The notes beneath the pieces were generated by a model. It was not told where the DNA came from. It worked only from the letters and a program-made list of their open reading frames with translations, and searched no databases. A stretch of DNA of 64,000 nucleotides from Cololabis saira. Taxonomy: Eukaryota > Chordata > Actinopteri > Beloniformes > Belonidae. A program made the position numbers and the translations under genes. The DNA lies in NCBI RefSeq assembly GCF_033807715.1, contig NC_084599.1:9560625-9624624 (forward strand). The letters are read 5' to 3'. Positions 50,501 to 62,500 of this stretch are shown piece by piece (the stretch's first letter is position 1; each line of letters begins with the position of its first letter).

Positions 50501-53500
50501 CACCTGTCTGACCGTATACTACACCTATCTGACCATAAACTACACCTATCTGACCATAAACTACACCTATCTGACCATAAACTGCACCTATCTGACCATA
50601 AACTACACCTATCTGACCGTATACTACACCTATCTGACCTTCTCCTACACCTATCTGACCTTATACTACACCTATCTGACCATAAACTACACCTATCTGA
50701 CCGTATACTACACCTATCTGACCATAAACTACACCTATCTGACCGTATACTACACCTATCTGACCATAAACTACACCTATCTGACATCTCCTACACCTAT
50801 CTGACCATAAACTACACCTATCTGACCGTATACTACACCTATCTGACCTTATACTACACCTATCTGACCTTCTCCTACACCTATCTGACCATAAACTACA
50901 CCTATCTGACCTTCTCCTACACCTATCTGACCATAAACTACACCTATCTGACCGTATACTACACCTATCTGACCATAAACTACACCTATCTGACCTTCTC
51001 CTACACCTATCTGACCGTAAACTACACCTATCTGACCTTCTCCTGCACGTATCTGACCTTCTCCTACACCTATCTGACCATAAACTACACCTATCTGACC
51101 GTCTCCTACACCTGTCTGACCGTATACTACACCTATCTGACCATAAACTACACCTATCTGACCATAAACTACACCTATCTGACCATAAACTACACCTATC
51201 TGACCATAAACTACACCTATCTGACCGTATACTACACCTATCTGACCGTATACTACACCTATCTGACCATAAACTACACCTATCTGACCGTATACTACAC
51301 CTATCTGACCATAAACTACACCTATCTGACCGTATACTACACCTATCTGACCGTATACTACACCTGTCTGACCGTATACTACACCTATCTGACCGTATAC
51401 TACACCTATCTGACCATAAACTACACCTATCTGACCGTCTCCTACACCTGTCTGACCGTATACTACACCTATCTGACCATAAACTACACCTACCTGACCA
51501 TAAACTACACCTATCTGACCATAAACTACACCTATCTGACCGTATACTACACCTATCTGACCGTATACTACACCTATCTGACCATAAACTACACCTATCT
51601 GACCGTATACTACACCTATCTGACCATAAACTACACCTATCTGACCGTATACTACACCTATCTGACCGTATACTACACCTGTCTGACCGTATACTACACC
51701 TATCTGACCGTATACTACACCTATCTGACCTTCTCCTACACCTATCTGACCTTATACTACACCTATCTGACCATAAACTACACCTATCTGACCGTATACT
51801 ACACCTATCTGACCATAAACTACACCTATCTGACCTTCTCCTACACCTATCTGACCTTATACTACACCTATCTGACCATAAACTACACCTATCTGACCAT
51901 AAACTACACCTATCTGACCTTCTCCTACACCTATCTGACCGTAAACTACACCTATCTGACCATAAACTACACCTATCTGACCTTCTCCTGCACGTATCTG
52001 ACCTTCTCCTACACCTATCTGACCATAAACTACACCTATCTGACCTTCTCCTACACCTATCTGACCATAAACTACACCTATCTGACCTTCTCCTACACCT
52101 ATCTGACCATAAACTACACCGATCTGACCATAAACTACACCGATCTGACCATAAACTACACGTATCTGACCTTCTCCTGCCAGCTTTAAGTGTTTTTTGG
52201 CAGATGTGTCCATGACTTCAAGATAAAAAGCCTTGCTCAGAGGATGTGGTCAGGACAACAAGTATGCAAGGCTACAAGACAAAAGGAAGTGCCACATAAC
52301 CAACTGCAATGAGCCCCTCAGGACAATAAAAACACTACTTTTGTGAAGAATACACACCTACACTTTAGTAGGAACAAAAAATACTTTAAAATGACCCCTT
52401 AGGACTAAAATAATACAAATGCCTGACCATGCGGATTATTAGGCTGCATTCTGTTAAATCATGCATGAGTGTGATTATTGAATTTGTACTGTCTGTGATA
52501 AGAATATCTTTAAAATTTCACATAAGAGGAGGCTAATGGTCAGAGGATATCAAACACTAGTTCCTTACAAAATCTAAACCAGGTATTTGACATTTTACAC
52601 ACTGAGTGGGCAGGTGGTTGAGAATTTAATGAGGGAAAAGGCAGCACTCACTGGATCTGCAGGCCCACAGAATTCCCTGAAGGTCTTGGGTGTGTCTTTT
52701 TGATGGATCTCTAGGGCCATGCAAGGCCCCGAGCACAGCTCCGTCACCATGCTCTGAAAAGAACAAGGACACAATATTCCAGATCTTGTCAACGTCAGTT
52801 TAATTCACCATTTGTTGATGCAACAAAAAGTAGCGAGTGAGTGAAGAGTGGTGCAGCGGCTTACTGTGATGGCACAACAGTGTAGTATTTATACTCACAA
52901 AATACTCTGTAACAACTTCTTTATAAACCTCATAGAATTCTTCTGCGTTTGCTTGGCCCACATTGAACTGTGAATGCAAAGAAATACTCCTGAAAATGTT
53001 ACATTGAATAGACATGAACATGCTTTGAACAGTAACAACAGTTTGTTTTGTAAGTCTAGTTAAAAGATACTGCATTGCTACTAAAACATCACAATGAGGC
53101 CACATTGATGGAGCTGATTGATTTATTTTTTCCTTCAGTGTTACATCAGAGAGGTAAATATAAATAGACTGTGGAGGGTCACTCTCTACATCACTGGTGC
53201 TGGGTTCAACTGAGAGGCTGAGGCAGATCAGTGGAATCCAATACAGGACAAGTATTACATGAAAACATGTAAAACTACGCTACAAACAGATACAACTCCT
53301 TTACATGTAAAGTGCATTTGAACTAGTAAAGGAAAGGAGAATGATTTGTAAAACTTTTACCATCTGAAGAGCTGAAATGTCAAATCCAGCTGCATTTATG
53401 GAGTTGAGGATCTTCCCAGTCAGGCCTGCGAACACAACAAAGATGGTCACATCTGCCAGCTTTTACGAGCCTCTCTCCAAGTTTACACACACATTGACGT

Positions 53501-56500
53501 ATACAGTGTTTAGTGCTGCAATAAATTCTCGAGTGTGATCCAGATCCAGAGCATCTGCTATGATTAAATAACGTAAAACACACAAATCAGTTTCATTTTT
53601 AAGTGCTGTAATTAAGATGTTACTCTGGAATTTGTTCATGTTTGTATGAGTTTCAATGTAGTGATCTTGGTATTCCATTTGGAAAAAGTGGTAAGAGTTT
53701 CACCAATGTCCCTTTGTGTAAAGAGGACATTTTACTGTATAATCGACCTTAAAGAAGGGAGACACCGAGCTGGATGTCACGTAACTAATGTAAAAAAGGT
53801 GGGGCGGCAGGGAAAGACATGCATCAGTGACACTGAAGGTCAGACTGCTGCAGACACAATTGAAAGAGGGCGCCAGACTCCTAATCACAGTCTGACATCC
53901 TGATAAAAAATGTGTGCTCCTCAGACAGGACATTTTCCATTAATCCTTAACGCTGCTGTGTGCAACCATGACTTTCATTTTGGTCCAGGTGGAACAGTGA
54001 GCCCAGATGAATTCTCTGGTCTCGTCACAGTCCAGTTATGTGTAATAAGAAATAACCCCCCAGACCCCCCCTCCCGAGAGTCCTCTGTGTCCTCTCTAGG
54101 CAGAAGCAAGCCGTCTGTCTAGGATAGGCACACGGTAAAGTCAGATCCCCAAAGCAGCTGCTGCTGTTGCTAGGAGATCCTATTCTGGGTGCCTGGCAAC
54201 AGAAGCTTCTCTATTCCGGTCATGTCTGAGTGGATTTTCAGTCACAACTTCCTTTATCATTACTGTGATAGGCCGTTTCTTGTGAACGTGGCTCTTACGT
54301 AAATTAGTTACTTAAGTGATGCTCCGGGGAAATCAAGAGTGAGCCCTGAGGATCTTTGTCATCAGCTAGACGGACAGTTACTACGCCCAGCTCAGACCAC
54401 ACGTATCACAACAAGACTTACCGCTAAGGTAAACATTGTGTGATCGCCTTAAAACAGGGAAAGTGTAATTTAGCAGGCGTTCAACTAAAGCACCTGTAGG
54501 TGTGTACATTTCTGAAGGACAGTTTGAACAGAAACTAAAAGAAAAATACCAATGAGATGTCCACTAATTATGAAGACAACAGTACTCTTTGGTATTGAAA
54601 GTCCCAAATAGAAATTAAGCAAGATATTACAAATACACAATAATACAACAGGGTTTGGTTTTTTTTTTGGCATAATTTTTAAATCTACAGGACTGTCTCA
54701 GAAAATGAGAATATTTTGATAAAGTTCTTTATTTTCTGTAATGCAATTAAAAAAAACAAAAATGTCATACATTCTGGATTCATTAAAATTCAACTGCAAT
54801 ATCGCAAGCCTTTTATTATTTTAATATTGCTGATTATGGCTTACAGTTTAAGATTAACATTCCCAGAATATTCTAATTTTTTGAGATAGGATATTTGAGT
54901 TTTCTTAAGTTGTAAACCATGATCAGCAATATTAAAACAATAAAAGGCTTGCAATATTTCAGTTGATTTGTAATGAATCCAGAATGTATGACATTTTTGT
55001 TTTTGTAATTGCATTACAGAAAATCACAATATTCTCATTTTCTGAGACAGTCCTGTATTCTCAAACTGCTTTTATCAAGCATACTGAGGACTTTGAATGA
55101 GATTTCAGATTTCCAAAAACCTTTCCACTCCAACTGTAAGCCATACACCTTACTCGAAATCAAGTCAGCATTTATTTTTATATTTTCCATTTCATTTTGA
55201 CACAAATATCGAGCCTCCCCAGAGAAGTAAAACAGCCTGAGTCAAGGGAAACATGTGTCAGCCCTAAATCTTCTACCTTATTCCTTACACAGAAAGATAT
55301 GATACACTTAGAAAACCAACACAAGACAAAGCTTTCAGACCAAATTAACAAAGTGGAACAGGCTCGACTACAGTAACTACACACTCACTGTTTAGTATCA
55401 ACAGCCAATGATTCTTGATACAACATCCACAACCACCGGTATTCACTGAAGCAGCTACACAAATTTGTGCTCTAAGGTCATCTATCACTGTAGCTGATTC
55501 CAAGCTTAACAGTGGCTCAATGGTGTGGTATACACAAACAAAGCACGCCCATGCTTATCTAAGTTATTGCAAAGATTTCTCTCACACCAAACATTTAAAC
55601 ATGTCCAAGCGGGCGACAAAATAGAAGTATCAATAAAGATGTCTGCATTCCACTGAGGTGTGGGAAGAAGTGATGCCAGAGAGCAGTGTGTGGGCCCAGG
55701 GTGCTGGCACCTGCTGCACAGACCCGATCACAAGGTTATTATCATAGCTTGAAATAGTTTCTCAAGCTTGTTTCTCCAAATGAAATAGAAACAAATACAT
55801 TTAGAATGGGAAAAAAGCCTGAAGAGAATGAAAACAATACAATCAGTATTATATTTTTGGAACAGGTTGTTTGATTCGTTTATTTTTTCTTCTTCTTCTT
55901 TGATATGATGTAGTTTGTGTTATGTGTTTTTCTGAAGAGTGTTAAGAACAATGTTACTGAAGTTTACTTCAATTTGGCTTGGAATAAGCATGCTGTCACT
56001 TATTCTTCAGCAAGGAATAACTGAAGTCACAACTGAAGCTGAGAGGAATGCTGTTGTTTTGGAAAGCATCTGGTCATGAGTGAAAGTACTGGACAATGAC
56101 GTGTACTCAGTGTACTCAATGATGTGTGGAGATCAAAATCCCCAAACAGCAAGGAATACTCATGTTATTCAAGTACACATAAAACGCATCCATGCATTGA
56201 TTATTTCTTAATATCTGGGGAGCTACTACCACAAGTTAAAAAATGTTGGTATAATAGTTATTAGCGATCACGCAGCAGTATCTCTGGAAATTCAATTAGG
56301 CGAGGGTAATGATCATTTTAAAAGATGGACACAACAGACATTTTTGTTAAAGGACCCAGCATTTGTTACATTTGTAGAAACTTGCATAGATAGACACCTC
56401 AAAATGAATAAAGACGAAACCACAGCTAGAATTAGATGGGAAGCGTTTAAAGCTTATATTAGAGGGGAAATAATAAGCTAGACCAGTTCCAGAAATAAAC

Positions 56501-59500
56501 AATGTTATCGATAATTACAATCACTGGAAAGGCAAATTAAAACCAATGAAAACATATTCTTTCAGAGAAATTATCCTAAAAAAAACGACATAATTTGACT
56601 GCCGTGAGAGCTACATATGACAAACTTACAGCAAAGAAGGTAGCTAAGAATTTAATGAGGACCAAACAAGCATTCTACGACCAAGGAGAGAAAGCAGGAA
56701 AACTATTGCCTTGGAGGATAAAAAAAAGAATCCAAGCTGAAAGAAAAATGACCAGTATAAAGTCAAGGTCAGACAATTTAAGACCTCTTAGAAATAAACA
56801 GACATTTTATAAAGTGCCAGGTGTCAGAATGGGAGAAAGAGAGCTTCTTGTTTCTTTATTTGCAGACAATATCAAATTTAAGAAATACCATCCCCAATTT
56901 AACAAAATTAATTGAAAAATTTGGAGAATGAATAACTTTAAATCAGTATTAATGTTTCTTAATGACAACGAATAGAGAAATCATTTTATAGACAGCCCAT
57001 TTCATACAACTACAGAGGGTTTTAAATATTTAGGAGTTAAAATCACCCCTGAACTCACTAAAATAATCTCAGATTTATGACCCCCTTGTAGACAAAGTCA
57101 TGGAAATGCTCTAATCTGCCTTTATTCATGGTGGGATACTACTACTTCCAAACACTTCCACTGCCATTACCAGACCTGTTTCATGATAAATTAAACAAAC
57201 TGTTAAGCCAATTAATATGGAATAAAAGGAAAGGAGGACTCCACATTAAATGACTACATCTGCTCTATGACAGGGGAGGACTTGAAATTCTTACTCCCGG
57301 ATGTTTTTATATGGCTGCTCACTTGAATTCAGCTGCATATTGTTTTTGTTCAGCATCACCCACAGCCTGGGTCAACATTGTATAAAATCTATCTCAGAGT
57401 TACCCTTAAATATCTAACTATACTCTTTGGATGTTAAAACACTGAAACAAAAAACCAACCCTTTCTTAAAAAACACAATTACAGTCTGGCAGACCGCACA
57501 TACACATGAGGGTGATCCTTTTGCACGTTCACAGTTCACTCCTATTGGGTGTAATGACAAGTTTGCACTTGGCAAAAAAGATGGAGGATTTAGGTCATGG
57601 AACATGAAGGGCATCCAGAAAGTTAAGGATTTGTGCATAGATGGAGTGCTGCTCACCTTTGATCAGCTATGTAAAGGATACCAAATTCCCCCAAAACATT
57701 TCTCCAAATATTTACAACTAAAAAACTACAGGTCATCAAAACCTAAAGAGGTTGGCCACATCCCACCATTAACAAAGATATAGGAGATCTCTATTGGAAA
57801 TTCAAAAGGGAAGGGTTTCCTATCCATGTTTTATTATTTACTGACATCTTATTCTAAAGATTCAACAAGGGATTAATTCAGTGCTTGGAGAGAAGATATC
57901 TAAGAAAATATAGATGAAAAAGATTGGAATCTGGCCTGTTTAAAGGGCACACAACAAACTGTAAACACCAGATTTAAACTCCTCCAATATAAATGGCTGA
58001 TGAGGATGTATAAAACCCCCATCAAACTCCATCATATGTCTAGTGTATTTCCAGATGTTTGCACCAAATGTTTAAATGAAAAAGGAACCCTCCTTCATTG
58101 TGTATGATAATGCCAGAGGATAGAGAAACTCTGGAAAGAAGTTATCAAATGTTTGTCAGAGGTGATTTATATAAAAATTCCTTGAAATGTTTAACTTTGT
58201 GTACTTGGAATCTACCCAACGGAATTCCCACGGACACAGGAACAGACCGCACTACTGAACTTTCACTACTGACTTTTTCAAGCCAGGAAAGCTATTGCAC
58301 TATGCTGGAAGAGTATGGATGCTCCCTCTCTGGAACTGAGGATAAAGGAACTAGCAGGCTGTATTGGTTTGGAAAGGATAACATATATTGCTAAACGCAA
58401 ACTAAAATACTGTAGATCTCTGGGAACCATACAGGACTGTCTCAGAAAATTAGAATATTGTGATTTTCTGTAATGCAATTACAAAAAAAAAAAGAATGTC
58501 ATACATTCTGGATTCATTACAAATCAACTGAAATATTGCAAGCCTTTTATTATTTTAATATTGAAGATCATGACTTACAGCTTAAGAAAACTCAAATATC
58601 CTATCTCAAAAAATTAGAATATTCTGGGAATCTTAATCTTAAACTGTAAACCATAATCAGCAATATTAAAATAATAAAAGGCTTGCAATATTTCAGTTGA
58701 TTTGTAATGAATCCAGAATGTATGACATGTCTGAGACAGTCCTGTATATGAGAATCATCATTTTAGTTTATATGTATCTGTGTGTGAATGGTTGCGTGAG
58801 TTTTAAGATGGTTGTTTATAGAAGTTTGAAATGTTGAGAAGCCTTTGTTATATAACGAGAAAAACAAATAAAAGATATGTGGCAAAAAAAGAAAGTACTA
58901 AAAAAACTGAGATTTGACCAAATTGTGACATTAGAAGAAAAGTCAGGATGTCTAACTGAGTAAGCCATCATTTGTGATGAAAAAAAGTACAAGCAATCCT
59001 TGTCAGATAGCAAATTATTGAACAATGAATACTAGGTCAAATTAAGTTTAAGAATGATAATACCGTAATCAATATACTACCAATTTAAGTAGGAATCTGA
59101 CAGCATGCGTGCACCCCACAGGAACCAGGACCCAGATCTCTCATCAGTTGATAACTTTCTGTGAGCTTACTTCAGCTCTGTCATGAGAATTTCACATTTT
59201 ACAGGTCACAGCTCTGGTGGCATGCTCCATGAACGGGGACCGGGGCAGGGATTTGGAGAAATCCACGGCCAATTTGAAACATTTGTGTGTCAGCCAGACA
59301 TGAAGGGTTATTAAGACAGTCTCAAAACGTGTCATTCTTACCTTCTGATATGGCATGAGGTTTGATGATGCAACATGTGCTGTCTGTGTAGAGGGCTGTG
59401 TTAGAGGGTCCGTGACCAATCGTGGACGGAAAAAAGAATTCAAGCTCCTAACCAAACAAACCAGAGTTAAAAAAAACAACAATTTAGCAGGTACAATCAT

Positions 59501-62500
59501 TTTTGGGAGCGTGTGATATGTGAACATACAGGACTGTCTCAGAAAATTAGAATATTTTGATAAAGTCCTTTATTTTCTGTAATGCAAAAATGTCATACAT
59601 TCTGGATTCATTACAAATCAACTGAAATATTGCAAGCCTTTTATTATTTTAATATTGCTGATCATGGCTTACAGCTTAAGTAAACTCAAATATCCTATCT
59701 AAAAAAATTAGAATATTCTGGGAATCTTAAACTTAAACTGTAAACCATAATCAGCAATATTAAAATAATAAAAGGCTTGCAATATTTCAGTTGATTTGTA
59801 ATGAATCCAGAATGTATGACATTTTTGTTTTTTTTTAATTGCATTACAGAAAATAAAGAACTTTATCACAATATTCTAATTTTCTGAGGCAGTCCTGTAA
59901 ATAGTTAAGACCCTTGCTGAACATCCTCACTCTGGCTGCTGCAGCAAGTGTGTCAGAGCCATGCACAACGTTTTTGATGCCATCTGTTCCAAACTGGGCA
60001 CGGAGACTCTGCGGTGCCTCCCGCTGCGCCACGGGAGGGTCTGCAGGTCCCACCAGCCTCCTCCACACTGACGTGGCCTCATCACCTATTACTTCCATGG
60101 CAACCACTGGAGCCGAAGACATAAACTGCATCATCTCACTGCAAAAAATGGAGCAACAGGCTAATAAAGATTTGATTAAAAAAAAAAAACAACAGGAACA
60201 ACAACAAACAGCAAATACTCTCCAATGTCACTGCGATCAGAACTTTTGGTAATGATGCTTGCTGAGAATCAGAAAACTTCTCAGATCTGGCAAATCATTT
60301 ACTCAGGCACTCACTTGAAGAAAGGCTTTGACTGATGTTCCACATAAAAGTCTGCTGCTTGGCTCCTGTAATGGAACAAATCCATAAACCAAAGTTAATC
60401 AGTGACCAAATGATCTTGCGCCTTTAAAGTGAACTTGATGTTCCAGATTTAAGACATTAACAGTGATCAGAGATAATTATCTGGCAGCCTCTCTGCCGTT
60501 GAAGTAGAACAATAATAATATACAGTAATTGAGTACAACATGATGCCATTGTCTACATGGCCACTAATTGCGTGTCCTCAGTTTTGGGGGTAAACTGTGT
60601 CTTCCCGCTGGGGTTTTGTTTCTTTCTCAACATAATCTTAATCTCTTGGTAAACTGGAAAATGCTTTGAAATAATAGTTAGTCATTCTTTTTGGAAAACA
60701 AAACTGGTAACCCTCAATATGATGTTATTAAAGCATTCTGAAACTAGTTTTTTGCTTAAGTATTGACACTCTCTCCATGAAATAGTCTTCTCAAAATGTG
60801 ACAATCAAAACTTAAGAACCATGCCCAAGTAGGGCCTTAATCAGAGGTTAAAGAAAAGAAAAAAAAACAAGGGTGTGAACATCACTGCAGAGGGTCTGTC
60901 CACTTTAAAATGTACACTCCTCTGAGCTGGCTTTTATGGAAAAGTGGCCAGAGTGAGAAAAAAAAAATCAAAGAACAAAAACAAAACAGAACAATTAAGT
61001 TTCCCAAAAGGCATATGTAAAATTCCCCTAACATATGGAGGGAATTACTCTAGTGTGATGAGACTAAAACGGAGTTAATTTGGCCATTATGGAAGAGACC
61101 GAGTGTGGGACTAATGACACCCCTTTTCCCAGCTCAAGAGCAGCACAGTGGAGCATGTGTGGAGCAAAGTCATGGCAGTATCATGAAAACACACAGACTC
61201 CAGCTCAGATCACAGTCACCACGGCTGCTTGTAGCACTAACATTTGACATTACATTTTTCAGGTGAACTGTTCAGAGTTTATCCCTCTAAAAGGCCAATG
61301 ACCTGTGGCCCGAAGATTTGCAAAAGATGTCCCAGATGGCCTATAGGAAAAGAAAAATGATTTTTGGACAGGCTCTGCAGGACAATCGCTGTTATCCAGA
61401 CATCTGCAAAGCGCCACTGAAAAAGTAGTATAAACTGTAAACTGGCAGCAGAGCCAGTAAAGCATGAAGAGAAATATGTGCGAGTACTAACTGGTTCCAG
61501 CAAACACAATTACAAACATTTTGCAATTTCAAAATGGTAAGCATGATGTGTTGATGAAATGAAGCAAACACACCAGACATCCATTCTAATTCCAGGCTAT
61601 GTCACATGAAATATCTAAAACAAAAGTGAATACGTGTAGAAGAGAATAAAGACTTTTGCAAACACTGTATCCCAACTAAAATTTCCGCTGACTTTATTTG
61701 TTTTCCAGAAGAATATTCTAAAAACAATCAAATTTTTGCTTTGTACCAGTAAATGTTCTAAAAGTGACCCTCATAGCTCTGTCAGAGGTTAAAACTGGTT
61801 TGATAATATGATTACACCATGACTGAGCACCCAATAAAACAGTTGATTAAATGCCAACCTCATTTGCCCCTTGGCATGCCATATGTTCCCCATGTGTTAG
61901 AGAGCAAAACCATCCATCTGTTTAAATGAGGATCCTGGCAACAAGTAACCCATCTCCCTTTTGACGAGAGGCTGTGTGATCTGTTACCACGGTACCCTAT
62001 GTTTGCAGTATCATTGTCATTATACACTAAACAGAAGCATGAACTCACCATGTAAGCTTTGTCATCTTGGCTTTTGTCACCATCAAGTTGGAAGAGTATA
62101 TCAATTCCATGACATCTCCGATCTTGGTAACCGCATCTGGCTTTATCAAAGCAAGAGTTCTGGAATAAAAGAGACAGCAAATAAACAATATCAGGTAGGA
62201 CAAGCAGTGTTGGTGTCTATCATATCTGAAATATTGGATTTGGTTTTCCACATGAACTGTGATTTAGGTCTGGGTTTTGTTGTGCCACTCAATAGCAATC
62301 TAAGAAATGTCTTGAGGCCACTCCCACACAATTTGGCTCATTCCTCCACCACAGTTTTATCTCAATATGCTATGAGGACCTATCTCTCTGTATTTGGTTG
62401 TGTTCAGCCTTCCATTAACACTGAGAAGTCTTCCTATCCCTGATGTTCCTTGTCTATTCCCTCTAGCATGATGCTGCTAACATCCTTTAAATGCCATTTG

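Larger units (their letters stand above)
42170..52651 (-). other. nme7 10.5-kb intron rich in repeats
   Basis: This large intron holds hAT copies (43958-44710, 47468-48207), a palindromic element (45994-46403), a TAGAC microsatellite and the 2.6-kb minisatellite (49557-52181). Plus-strand protein-like ORFs at 42181-42320 and 42590-42795 have no homology I recognise. The other parts show nothing. Confidence 0.8.

Noticed and set aside
49557..52181. CRISPR-like array
   Set aside because: Units are contiguous with no unique spacers, and the genome is vertebrate.
49550..52189. 879-residue ORF (and 415- and 410-residue companions) that could pass for a repetitive secreted or structural protein
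   Set aside because: It is a 21-bp minisatellite; a unit length divisible by three keeps four frames open, and both strands are equally open. A 1-bp deletion shifts the frame unnoticed. No splice or promoter context, and it lies inside an nme7 intron.
56190..58395. A host gene in the plus orientation
   Set aside because: The pieces match L1 ORF2 in order, with stops, frameshifts and a lost catalytic motif.
59342..59447. Reading the longest ORF here as the nme7 exon
   Set aside because: The longest ORF is in the wrong frame; the correct frame gives ELEFFFPS and CCIIKPHAISE with proper splice sites.
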